From assembly GCA_963205155.1 (NCBI GenBank), contig CAUJJY010000305.1, forward strand, positions 1 through 26,611: DNA of 26,611 nucleotides. The letters run 5' to 3'. Positions 1 through 9,900 of the stretch are shown in pieces. The first letter of the stretch is position 1; each line of letters begins with the position of its first letter. The stretch comes from Candidatus Zixiibacteriota bacterium (lineage in GTDB: Bacteria > Zixibacteria > MSB-5A5 > CAIYYT01). A program made the position numbers and the translations under genes. The notes under the pieces are model-generated. The model had not been told where the DNA came from and did no database searches. It saw nothing but the letters and a program-made list of their open reading frames with translations.

Positions 1-24
1 TGCCATAAGGGGTTTTGACCTACG
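1..24. repeat. 24-base dispersed repeat, copy 1 (inverted relative to copy 2)
   Basis: The first 24 bases match the reverse complement of 26318-26341 at 23 of 24 positions, with a core of AAGGGGTTTTGACCTACG. The homology stops right after this block, and the lipoprotein gene on the minus strand ends 2 bases further on. A shorter related core, GGGGTTTTGAC, occurs near 26370. It is probably a dispersed intergenic repeat rather than a window artefact. Confidence 0.7.
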
Positions 25-25
25 C

Positions 26-400
26 CTACTTACCGTGACTAACTCCAACGATTCTCCCGTCTGCCTTTTGAATCTCGGCATACGGGACCCCGCCAAGTTC
101 ACCGCTGGGAAGAGTCCCTACAACAATCCACAGACTATCATTGATCAGTTCTGCTTTGAACGGTTTCTTGTTCATGACCGCTTCGCCGTAAATCGGAATC
201 CAGACTGCTTCCGCCACTCTGATTGCGGTTTCACCATCTGGAACAAAACCGCCCTCCGGTACATATAGGTTGTCCGCCCTTTCTTTCACATTCTGATGGG
301 CTGAATCGAGTTCCGGCTGGCGACACGACAACAGTACGAACACAAAGCCGATGCCAATCATTAATAGTAGCTCAAGGCGGCGACTGCGTTCTTGCGACAT
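26..400 (-). CDS. Small lipoprotein with NTF2-fold immunity-type domain
   Basis: This encodes 124 residues. A basic N-terminus is followed by a hydrophobic stretch and a lipobox LLSC with Cys26, so it should be a lipid-anchored protein. The C-terminal 75 residues, from GFVPDGETAIRVAEAVW through PIYGEAV to VSHGK, resemble the NTF2-fold immunity protein family (Imm-NTF2-2 type), short proteins carrying the pattern IYGE...KPF.A.L.ND.W.V.GTLP. In other genomes such domains occur both as toxin immunity proteins and as orphan lipoproteins. No toxin is visible nearby, so an immunity role is not supported here. ATG at 400 is chosen over the in-frame TTG at 406. It lies 35 bases after the lon stop on the same strand and is probably cotranscribed with it. 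Family call moderate, lipoprotein call strong. Confidence 0.75.
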   Translation of the reverse strand: MSQERSRRLELLLMIGIGFVFVLLSCRQPELDSAHQNVKERADNLYVPEGGFVPDGETAIRVAEAVWIPIYGEAVMNKKPFKAELINDSLWIVVGTLPSGELGGVPYAEIQKADGRIVGVSHGK

Positions 401-435
401 TCTCAAATCATTCCCAGTTACGAAAGTCCGTTCCG

Positions 436-951
436 TTACTGCCCCCGCTGATTCTTCAAATTCTCTATCGCAATCACCGCATCCGTCGAAGGCAAAATAA
501 TTCGCGCCAGCGACTGGTCGAGCGCATCATCAATAGTCTCGATCGGCACAAACTCCATGCTTCCGCGCACCTCCTGCGGAATCTCGATCAAGTCCTTGGT
601 ATTGCCGATTGGGAAAAGCACTTTCTTGATTCCCGCGCGATATGCCGCCAGCGCTTTCTCTTTGAGCCCGCCAATCGGCAGCACCTTGCCCTGCAGGCTC
701 ACCTCGCCCGTCATCGCGACTGTGTGATATACCGGCTGCTCGGTGAACAGCGAAATCAACGCCACCGTCACTGCCACGCCAGCCGAGGGACCATCCTTGG
801 CGATTGCACCTTCGGGAAAGTGAATATGCACATCGGTCTGCTCGAATATCACCGGGTCAAGTCCCAGCTCTGTCGCCCGCGAACGCACGAACGAATATGC
901 CGACTCGACCGACTCCTGCATCACATCGCCAAGCCGACCCGTGACGAGCAC
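436..951 (-). CDS. lon: Lon protease, C-terminal proteolytic part, separated from its N-terminal part by an in-frame TAG
   Basis: This is the rest of the Lon proteolytic domain, 171 residues, in exactly the same frame as the upstream part and separated from it only by the stop codon at 952-954. It carries the catalytic serine in KDGPSAG (residue 56 here, 686 of the joined protein) and the catalytic lysine in GGLKEKA (residue 99, joined 729). Their 43-residue spacing equals that of the Ser679/Lys722 pair in E. coli Lon. The first codon after the stop is GTG, and AAAGGGA lies 8 bases upstream of it, so independent or coupled initiation is conceivable. On its own the piece lacks the first 25 or so residues of the protease domain. 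It is therefore either a reading or assembly error, a recent nonsense mutation, or a genuinely split enzyme. Confidence 0.85.
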   Translation of the reverse strand: MLVTGRLGDVMQESVESAYSFVRSRATELGLDPVIFEQTDVHIHFPEGAIAKDGPSAGVAVTVALISLFTEQPVYHTVAMTGEVSLQGKVLPIGGLKEKALAAYRAGIKKVLFPIGNTKDLIEIPQEVRGSMEFVPIETIDDALDQSLARIILPSTDAVIAIENLKNQRGQ

Positions 952-2841
952 CTAGCCGTTCCCTTTCATACGAATTGTCTCGATGAACAAAATGTCTCCG
1001 CCAAACGGCGTCCACGCCAGACCGGTCACCACCCCAACTTCCGGCTGCCGGTTCGCTACATCATAGATAATCTTCGGCGGTCCGAGCAATGCCTCGACCG
1101 CCGCTTCATCTATTGTGATCTTCTCTGCCGCCCCTTCCAGTATCCGCACCACACACTTCCGGCAAATACTGCCGATACTGCGTTCCAGATTCCGCACTCC
1201 TGCTTCGTAAGTGTATCCGGAGATGATCGCCTTGAGCGCCTCGTCGGTGATCGCAAATTCGCTTTCCTTAAGTCCCGTCGCGCCCATTTGCCGCTGAATC
1301 AAATACTTCTTGGCGATCTGAACTTTCTCCATCACCGTGTATCCCGAAAGCTCAATCACTTCCATCCGGTCCCTCAACGGATCCGGTATTGTCTCAAGCA
1401 GATTCGCAGTCGTAATGAAAAACACGTTGCTCAAATCGAACGGCAGATCAAGATAGAGATCGCGGAATGAATTATTCTGCTCTGGATCCAGCACTTCCAG
1501 CATCGCCGAGGACGGATCACCTCTGAAATCGCTCCCCATCTTGTCGATCTCGTCGATCATGAAGAGCGGATTATTCACACCGCAATTGCGCATTTCCTGA
1601 ATGATCTTACCCGGCAGCGCACCGATATATGTCCGTCGGTGCCCGCGGATTTCCGCTTCGTCACGCATCCCTCCGACAGAAATGCGGACAAATTTGCGGC
1701 CCAGTGCTCTGGCAATCGATTTGCCCAGCGATGTCTTTCCAACCCCGGGAGGGCCAGCCAAGCACAAAATCGGACCGTGCGGATTCTCACGGCGCTGACG
1801 CGTCGCCAAGAATTCAAGTATCCGCTCCTTGACCTTCTCAAGTCCATAATGATCTTCCTCGAGAATAGCACGCGCTTCCTTGATGTTGATGTTGTCAGTT
1901 GAGGTTATTGACCACGGCAGTTCCGTAATCCAGTCCAGATAGCTGTGAATGACATTGTACTCCGGCGACATCGCCGAAACTTCCGCCAGTCGCTTCAGCT
2001 CTCTCTCGGCGGTCACTTTCGCATAGTCCGGCAGTCCCGCCGCTTCAATCTTCTTGCGCAATTCGACGACTTGTGTATCGGTATCGCCATTTTCTCCCAG
2101 CGCCTTTTTGATAGCCACCATCTGCTGGCGCAAGTAATACTCCCGCTGCGAGCGGTCGACATCCACCTTGACCTGCGTCTCCACATCCGCCGCGACCTGT
2201 ATCTTTTGCAATTCCGCCGTCATTAGCTTGATCAGCCGGTCGTAGCGCTCGTTGAGTTCAACCGCTGACACCAGGTATTGCTTTTCACCCAATCCAAACG
2301 CCAGATAACTCGACAAGAGATCCGCAAAGCGTCCTGCTTCCTCCGCATTGGCGCGCATGATCTGCACCATCTCACGCGGGTAGCGGTTGTCGAGCATCGT
2401 CAATTGCTGGAACAGTGCCAGCGCCTCTTCCTGCTGCTTTAGGATCTTCTCGTCTATCCCTGGCGGATCAGCCGCCAGTGTCGTTATCTGCGCCTTGATA
2501 TAAGGCTCCAACTGCGTCAGCTTGTTGATCTTGATGCGCCGCAGCCCCTGAATGACCAACTGATAGGTGTTGTTGGGAATTTTCACCTTGGATATGATTC
2601 TCACCGCAACGCCGATGTTGTGGATATCCTCGAGCTTCTCCGCGACGGTGATCCCTTTCTTGGTAATCGCCGTGGCAATAATCTCATTCTCCTCAACTTC
2701 AGTGTCCAACAGCGCGAGCGAGCGGGCAATCCGGACCTGAATCGAAACGACTGCCGAAGGAAATACAGCAGCCGAAATCAGCGGCAATAGCGGCAGATTC
2801 TCGGGAATTTCGGCGCCAATAATGTCGTGGTACTCTTTCAT
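952..2841 (-). CDS. lon: Lon protease (endopeptidase La), N-terminal and AAA+ part, ending at a premature TAG
   Basis: This is an ATP-dependent cytosolic protease for damaged and regulatory proteins. Visible in 629 residues are the N-terminal substrate-binding LAN domain (about 15-210), a coiled-coil linker (about 215-290, including SQREYYLRQQ), Walker A GPPGVGKT (363-370), Walker B LFMIDEID with D430/E431, sensor and lid regions, and the first strands of the protease domain (VTGLAWTPFGGD, about 605-616). Translation then meets TAG at 952-954, between MKGNG and VLVTGRLGDV, where Lon proteins normally have a residue such as Lys. Joined with 436-951 the protein would be 801 residues, the usual Lon length. 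The start at 2841 has AAGAGGG upstream and a TATAAT box about 40 bases before it. TAG ends other genes in this window, so genome-wide recoding is unlikely. Confidence 0.9.
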   Translation of the reverse strand: MKEYHDIIGAEIPENLPLLPLISAAVFPSAVVSIQVRIARSLALLDTEVEENEIIATAITKKGITVAEKLEDIHNIGVAVRIISKVKIPNNTYQLVIQGLRRIKINKLTQLEPYIKAQITTLAADPPGIDEKILKQQEEALALFQQLTMLDNRYPREMVQIMRANAEEAGRFADLLSSYLAFGLGEKQYLVSAVELNERYDRLIKLMTAELQKIQVAADVETQVKVDVDRSQREYYLRQQMVAIKKALGENGDTDTQVVELRKKIEAAGLPDYAKVTAERELKRLAEVSAMSPEYNVIHSYLDWITELPWSITSTDNINIKEARAILEEDHYGLEKVKERILEFLATRQRRENPHGPILCLAGPPGVGKTSLGKSIARALGRKFVRISVGGMRDEAEIRGHRRTYIGALPGKIIQEMRNCGVNNPLFMIDEIDKMGSDFRGDPSSAMLEVLDPEQNNSFRDLYLDLPFDLSNVFFITTANLLETIPDPLRDRMEVIELSGYTVMEKVQIAKKYLIQRQMGATGLKESEFAITDEALKAIISGYTYEAGVRNLERSIGSICRKCVVRILEGAAEKITIDEAAVEALLGPPKIIYDVANRQPEVGVVTGLAWTPFGGDILFIETIRMKGNG

Positions 2842-2881
2842 GCGTTAATACCCTCTTGGAATGTACGTGCGAAGCATAATC

Positions 2882-2887
2882 ATTATA
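2882..2887 (-). promoter_or_regulatory. Probable -10 box of lon
   Basis: The minus strand reads GCGTATAATG here, a perfect TATAAT, about 40 bases before the lon start codon. No good -35 hexamer is seen 16-18 bases further upstream. Promoter assignment is inference from the single box. Confidence 0.4.
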
Positions 2888-2930
2888 CGCTCAAAGAAGC
2901 AAGGGGAAAGAAAGCCGCACAGGCTGCCCC

Positions 2931-2977
2931 AAAAATCAAAACGCCCCGGTCGAGTTAACGACCAGGGCGTTTGATTT
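2931..2977 (-). terminator. Rho-independent terminator of the PorV-like gene
   Basis: A long stem pairs 2933-2952 with 2959-2977. The minus-strand arms are AAATCAAACGCCCTGGTCG and CGACCGGGGCGTTTTGATTT, with a 6-base loop, one bulge and one mismatch. A run of T follows on the minus strand (the A-run at 2931-2935). It lies 21 bases after the stop of the PorV-like gene. Confidence 0.85.
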
Positions 2978-2997
2978 ATGATCTCCTAATCGATTGA

Positions 2998-3900
2998 TTA
3001 GAAGGCAATCGACAACGACAAGCGGTGATTTTCGCCGAGGAAATTCTCGGTTTCGGTCACGTAGGCGTAGTCAATCGAGTATCTCTTCGCTACTGTCAGG
3101 CCCGCTCCGATTGAGAAGTCGCCGTCAGACACACCGCCGCGAATCGCGCCGAAGTAGTCATCAGCAAATTCATAATCGTATTCGGAACCAAGATACAGAG
3201 TAACGTTGTCACGATGCTGGACCTTCTGAACGTCGGCAGCGAAGGTGAATCCACCGAACGCCATTGCAGCGACGCCAGCGCGCCAGGAAACCGGCACTGA
3301 CGTGCGGCCTACCTTGGTGCCAAGGTCACGGGCGACGAGTCCAAGATGGACGTTGTCGCTCAACAGGAATTTAACGCCTGCGTCAAAGCCGACACCAGTG
3401 CTAGAGTAGTTGTCGACCTTCTGGTAGGCGACCTTAAGGGTGGCGCCGACGTGCAGGTTGCTCAGCTTGTTACCATAGCTAAAAAGGAAGCCATGGTCGT
3501 CAGCACTAAACGTTCTACCGTCGAGCCCACTACCGGTCGCGCCCTTAATCTCATCGATTCCGGCATTAACCCAGTTGAAGGCAGCCCAACCAGCCGTGCC
3601 GAAATTATACGCCAGCCCAGCATACATATACTGCCGGTCATAGCGCATGTTGTCGGACAACATGGTTGTAAGACTGAATTTCTCTACGCCAGTCAACCCA
3701 GCCGGATTCCAATATCCGGCGGAAGCGTCATCGGCAACCGCGGTATACGCGCTGCCCATCGCCAGAGCGCGAGCACTCACACCCGTCCGAAAAATCGGGA
3801 AGGCATGGTTCTCGTCAGCTATGGCAGATCCGCTCACTCCTAACAGGAGAGTCGAAAGTAAACCGGCGAAGATCACAAATTTCTTCAGGTGATTTCTCAT
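2998..3900 (-). CDS. PorV/PorQ (UPF0164) family outer-membrane beta-barrel protein
   Basis: This encodes 300 residues: a signal peptide (MRNHLKKFVIFAGLLSTLLL..., cleavage likely after SAIA) followed by the family hallmark GVSARALAMGSAYTAVADD and the motif WNPAGL. The rest alternates aromatic and polar residues as expected for an outer-membrane barrel, ending in LSLSIAF. Family members include PorV, which shuttles substrates in the type IX secretion system, and FadL-like barrels. The family cannot be resolved to PorV itself from sequence alone. The open frame runs on to 4149, but ATG at 3900 has AGGAGGGGAGA upstream and starts the signal peptide, so it is the real start. It follows the giant secreted protein gene on the same strand after 91 bases, and the pair plausibly works together at the cell surface. 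Confidence 0.9.
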   Translation of the reverse strand: MRNHLKKFVIFAGLLSTLLLGVSGSAIADENHAFPIFRTGVSARALAMGSAYTAVADDASAGYWNPAGLTGVEKFSLTTMLSDNMRYDRQYMYAGLAYNFGTAGWAAFNWVNAGIDEIKGATGSGLDGRTFSADDHGFLFSYGNKLSNLHVGATLKVAYQKVDNYSSTGVGFDAGVKFLLSDNVHLGLVARDLGTKVGRTSVPVSWRAGVAAMAFGGFTFAADVQKVQHRDNVTLYLGSEYDYEFADDYFGAIRGGVSDGDFSIGAGLTVAKRYSIDYAYVTETENFLGENHRLSLSIAF

Positions 3901-3952
3901 GTCGAGATCTCCCCTCCTATAACTAAACATTAGTTTCAAGTTATTCAAAGGA

Positions 3953-3971
3953 GTCCCGCTTATCGCGGGAC
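3953..3971 (-). terminator. Hairpin after the giant secreted protein gene
   Basis: A perfect 7-base inverted repeat, GTCCCGC / GCGGGAC, with a 5-base loop lies 20 bases after the stop of the large gene. The bases after it on the minus strand (TCCTTTG) are only weakly T-rich, so it may be a partial terminator or an mRNA-stabilising hairpin before the PorV-like gene. Confidence 0.5.
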
Positions 3972-3991
3972 CCCTCTGTGTGTCTTCCTTC

Positions 3992-6900
3992 TTACTTCTC
4001 AACAATTGCGATCCAAACCACAGCCGAGGCAGCACTGCCATTGGTACCGGAGGCTTCGACACGGGCCATGTAGGCGCCGTTACCGACCAAGGTACCGCCG
4101 TCAGTCCTTCCGTTCCATGGAATCCGGGTTTCTCCGGCTCCAAGCGCACCTGCGTTCAGCGTCTTAACCAAACCGCCAGCGTAGTCGTAGATCTGAACCA
4201 CGACATTGGCAGCCTGTGCAAGACCGACGTTGATGCTGAAGTCTCCGTCAGATTCAGGATCGTATGGATTCGGACCAACCCAAGCAGAGACTGAACCTCC
4301 GTCCAGAGCACCCTGATTGGTACCGGTGTAGATAGTGACTACACCAGCATTGTCGGTCACTTTGATCTCATAGGTGACGCCGAGGCTCGGGCAATAGTAC
4401 AGCGTGCCACCGGTGCCGGCTTCACTAAAGTACCATTCCCCAGCTTCATCGACCGCGCCCGCAGAAGTCTCCGCGGCCTCGACCAAAACGCCATTCTCTC
4501 TGATTTCGATGTTATCGATGCCCGCGCCGTCATCCGCGATCGTGAAGATCAACGGACAAGCGTTCGGGTTCGTGTTAATCGTAATCGTCGCACCATCGTA
4601 ATCGACGGTAAAGTACTGGACGTGAGGTGTCGTGTAATTTCCAACGCAGTCATGAACACCACCACTTGTGGTATAATACCGGTCGAAGTTGTCATACGCA
4701 CCCGGATCACCATAATAGTAGTTATAGTAATCGTCGTAGTAGTTGCTGTAGTTACCATCGTAGATAACCGCAATCAAACCACGCTCGTCGTCCAGATCGT
4801 AAGTGGTCGGAATAATGACCGTTCTGCCGTCCTCCTGGAGGTAATCCTCAATTTGGGCCGGGAAGAAGGTCTGCATGAACACGGCGATTTCCTTCGGATT
4901 GCCATTATCAGGACCGCCCGCCGTGGTATCACCCTTCGTTACGAAGAAGATATCAACGTGGACACTGCCCCAATTGACACCGGCATCGGCGTCGTCAATC
5001 GTGAAGGTCAAGGTCGGGTTCTTGGATACATACGAGTTGTCGAAGTCGACATCCGGAGCGGTACAATCAACCGTGAAAGCATCACGGATCGACTGCGGAC
5101 GCTTCTGGCTATCCTCTACGCGGACGTAGAGCTCGTTCGCACCGCACGGAAGCGGTGAGTACGAATAATAGTTGTCGTCATCATCATAGTAATAGTACTC
5201 GTAGAACCATACAAAGATCTGCGCAGAAACCGGATCGTACCAGATGTCAACGTTGTCGGCTTCGCTGGTAGCGGTCTTAGCACCTTCAAGGTGCTTGCCG
5301 ACAGTCTGCGAATCCGGCATTACGTAGCCGTCTCTGTCTTGAATCCGGACACCATTGAGGTACACTTCAAGAGTGCTCCAATCCATGGTGTTTTGGAACG
5401 CTTCGGTCGCCTGATACGTGAACTCCGGATATCCATTGGTATAGATACCGCAGTACGGGTACAAGCTGACTCTGGTGAGCTGCGAACCGTCGTAGACAGT
5501 GCGCTTCACAACCGAGTACCAAGCGTCATCATAGTCGCCGTCACCAAAGCAAGTAACTGCGAATTCAACCCAGTTCTGGCCGCCTTCTTCAAAGAAGCCG
5601 CGTACCGTCGACGGGAAGTATACGTTGTCAATACGCCAGGTACCTTCACCATCCCACCAAGCCACCATCAGTGATTCGGCCGGAATGTTGACGGTATTGT
5701 TGTACTGCATCTTCACGATAGCATACTGATCGTCGTCGCCGCAAATATCGAGGCAGGACGGGTCGGTCAAGTAAGTCATCATGTTATTATTGTCACCAAC
5801 CGGGGTCAGCAACCAATCCTGCCAGACGCTCGCGCGGGCAATCTTGGACTTCCAAATCGCCAGTGCGGTTGCATCATGACCGGTGTTGTCCGTGAATTCG
5901 GCCGGAATGTCAACAGTCACATCCATGAACGTGACCGGACCGCCGGTACCGTAGTCGCGGGTTACCCAGAAGGTCTGATAATCATGAACGATCGACCAGG
6001 CGGCCAAATCCGCGAAGTCGACAAAGAACACACGGCCTTCACCGAATCCATCGTCTACCAACGCGTCAAAGTCGAATGCGCCAGAATATCTGTCGATTCC
6101 ACCCTGCTGATTCAACGCGGTAAACGCGATCAGGTCAAAGCTCCAGCTTTCGGTCGCAACATTGTAAGCGGCCGAGAGTCCGTACGGCATGCCAAACGTC
6201 GATCCGATCGTTGCAATACCTTCGAGATTGTCGCAACCGTTTTCAAGGTTACGTTCGATCGAACCCGGACCGTAGTTGGCCGGAACACCGGTCACCGCAC
6301 AACCCTCATCGCTTACGACGATGGTTGTAATCGGGGCCAGGGTCTCTTCCCAACCGTATCCGTTATCCGAAAGGAGACGGACTTCGTAGGTACCGTTGGC
6401 CGGTGACCACGGAGTCGAGTAAACACCCCAGTACTGCGGAGTGTAGCTCCAGTCATCCTGGATGAGCCAGGAATCATCCTGCGCACTCGAGCCACCAATG
6501 GAAACCCACGCACCGCCGTTTTGGCGCTGCTGGAACATCGTGCCGGCGCCGTACTCGGCGATACCGAAGAGTTCACCTCTCCAGCAACCGGCTACGAGAC
6601 CAATCGTCGGCTCACCTTCGTAGATTTCGAAGTCGACTTCAACGTAGCTGTAGTTACAGCCGACAGCGTCGCTCACACTGAATGACCAGTAGTAGCTTTC
6701 AGCCGGCATACCGCTAAGATCCCAATCGACCGTGAAGTAACCGTTTTCGTCGGCAACGATATCGGTGCAGACGTTCTCGGCACAGATCGAACCAAGACCA
6801 GAGTTGTAAATCGGTGACGGACCCCATTCGGACTGGTTGTCCTGCGCGCGGAAGGTCCAAGTAATCTTCTTGGTTCCCTGGGCGAACATCGGGGTCGGGT

Positions 6901-9900
6901 CGTTAGCATTGTCAATATCCCAAACGGTGATACCGTCAGTTACGCTGACCGCACGCGCGAGCGGGGCGGTGTCGTCGTAGAACAGCGTTACGATATTGCT
7001 GTATGAGGAGCGTTCACACTCGCTCACGACGAGGGCACGGAACTGATAGAATCCTTCGTTGGCATAATCAAAGAAGTCATTGTCTTCAAACGTCGCGCAC
7101 CACGGTGATTCCTGATCCGGTCCGTTTTCGAAATTCTGCCACTCGCCGTTGTCGTCGAGAGCATTCTTCCACTGGAACTGGACGTAATCAATCGGGGCGC
7201 CGCCGTTAACGTTAACTTCGGCACAGAAATACTCGCCGCCGCAGAAGAAGCCGCTGGTCGGCTCGGTGATTGTCACGGTCGGAATCGCATTCCGCACGTG
7301 CACCAAGTTCCGCGTCTCTTCCATGTCGGTCGAATTGCCGGCTTCATCAACAAGTGATGCGCCAACATAGTAGTCACCATCCGGAACCGCGTTCAGCGTA
7401 TGCCAAGTCGCGCCCCAATCATAGTAACCACCAAACTTGATATCTCCATCATACGCGAAGACTTCAGCAATCATCGTGGCCGGACCACCAGCTGCGGGCC
7501 AGTAGTACCAGACGACCTTTGCCAGATCTTCATCGTGAATCGGAGCAAGAGCCAGTGATACATCACCGCAGACATACTCGCCGTCACCCGGATTGAGAAT
7601 CAAGGCAGTCGGCGGCACGTCGTCGAGGAAGAACACTGTGATATAGTCTGAAGACGACTGCCCAAGATTGTCAAAGGCACGCGCTTCAAGTGTACAGGAC
7701 TCGTAACCGTCGGCAATGTCTTCAACCGAAATGAGTCCGGCAGCCAACGGATCGAATGAGACGCTCCAGTTGTTCGGCATGCTGTTCGAGGTACCGACGA
7801 AGGTCTCGCACAAGTAGTAATCTACTCTGGAAACTTCGCAGGAATCGTCGGACGGATTCGTTCCGACTTCGAAAGTCAGCATGTCACCCAGCTTGGCAAA
7901 AACGCTTCCGGAACCACTAAGAATGGTCGACGGATTCTGCCAGGAGAGGTTTTCCGCTCCGGCGGTCTCAAACAATGTAAACGCAGGTTGCGGAGCTTCG
8001 CAGTCGTAGGTCAACAGGAAGCCGGCACCACTCGCTTCGGCATCGTCGTAGGTGTAATCATCGAACATGCCGTCGCCGTCCATATCAAGCATCCAATTGC
8101 CTGCCTGATCCTGAACCGCAACACGAATGCGATAGGTGCGTCCACAGCTAAGGTCTTCGTCGAACTCCCACTGGTAGGTCCAGATGGAATTGTTGTTCGC
8201 CGGTTCACCCTGACCGATTTGGTTCCAGAAGTAGAATACATCAATAACTTCCGGATCATTCGCATCCTGGTAGTAGAAGTAAACATTAGCAATGTCAATG
8301 CCCTCGAGGTCCACGAGGTTCGCTGACAAGGTGACTAATTCACCGGACTCATCGCCAATTCTCCAGTACGGCTCATCGGCACAACCGGCATAATAGGCGC
8401 CCTTGTCCATCGTGATAGTCATTTCCGGCAGGGTGCCGTCAAGACATACTCTGACGAACGGGGTCGTGTAAGCGTTGTTGACATCGTCATAAACGACGGC
8501 GTACAACCACACGTAACCTTCTTCAAGTCCCGCATTGAACCAGTCAATGCTGGTGTATGAATAGCCGTCAAATGGCGAAACGCCGATTGACGTGCCCGGA
8601 AGCGTACCGTCAAGCGAGTAGAAGAACTCGGCGCGAACGGCATCAGCTCCGTCGTAGGCATTTTCATCAATATTGAGTTCGATTTCCACCGAGTTCAATG
8701 AACTCTGGGCAATCGGAACGCACTGATATTCGTTCGGATAGGTGATCCAGGCAACCGGCGGAATCTCATCCGGCACGCAAACCGTTACCACATCGGTACA
8801 GCTATTGCCATTACGAGTATCAGTGATGCGAACCCACAATTGGGTCGGCAGCGCACCAGTGGTGGTCGCCGGCCAATCGGTGGTCGCAAATTCGAAGCTG
8901 TACGGAAGCGACGCATTGTCGGCGAAATCGATGCGAGTTTCTTCATCATTGTAGATGACGCGCGCATCAATTGTATAGAATTCGCCGGCATCAGCACCGC
9001 CAACAGTCACACTCGCAGTATTCAACTGGTCTCTGTAGACCTCGAACCCGCAAGCGGTCTGCGGCGAGAAGGCGCCGTTGATCGTCAAAATATCGCAATC
9101 CGGAGCGACTGGATTCCAAATAAACGTGAAATAACCGCAAGCATCTTCTGCTTCGGTCAAAGTCAGTTCATTACCAATCTCATCGAACCCGATAATCAAG
9201 GCTTCATAGAGTCCGGCAGTTGACGGATCCGAACCAAGATTGACGGTCTCAAACAACGTCTGACCATCTTGGGTCATCTCATCCGAAAACGCCGGATAGA
9301 CGTTCGGACCAACCCACGGACCCGGAGTGCCGTCACCTCTGTCGCGCAGGCGATAGATCAGATAGGCAGCATCAAGATCGCTGAAGGTCGTTGTCGCCGT
9401 GACGTTAAGCACGTTGGCCGGACCAAAATTAATGTCCGAAGCCGGGAAGACAACACAGGCAAACGGAGCCTGGGCATCCGCGATACCTTCATAAAGATTG
9501 GTATTGTATTCGAAGTTACCGCAGTCGTCCTCGGTGCGGATCGCAAACCGATAGGCCTGTCCATCCGTGAGTTCCTCTGAAGTCCACCGATTGAAGGTGC
9601 CGCTAACTTCATCATCAAACGTCGTTCCGAATACGTTGTCGTAATCGAATCCGGCACCGGTCGAATCTACATAAATGTAGAAGTTCGTCGCATCGCCGGC
9701 TTGGGCATCCTGATCCCACTCAAGTCTCAACTTGCCGTCTGGCAATTGAATGATATGAACGGAATCTTGCACAATCGCCGTCGGGCGGCGAGTGTCGAGA
9801 GTCGCATTCGCGGTTCCCGTGGTATTCAGAATAACATTGGAAAGCGTGCTGTCGACGTTTCCAGCGTCGTCTTCGAAGAAGAGCATAACGCTGTAAACAC

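Noticed and set aside
952..954. Genome-wide recoding of TAG as a sense codon
   Set aside because: TAG is the terminal codon of several intact genes here (rsgA, methyltransferase, hydrolase, porin-like), so the lon TAG is a local event.
223..1470. 415-codon plus-strand open frame across lon
   Set aside because: It is the complement of the lon coding strand. Lon motifs are on the minus strand and the product has no recognisable features.
4622..5158. Plus-strand open frame within the giant gene (178 codons)
   Set aside because: Shadow of the strongly biased minus-strand coding sequence. No start context.
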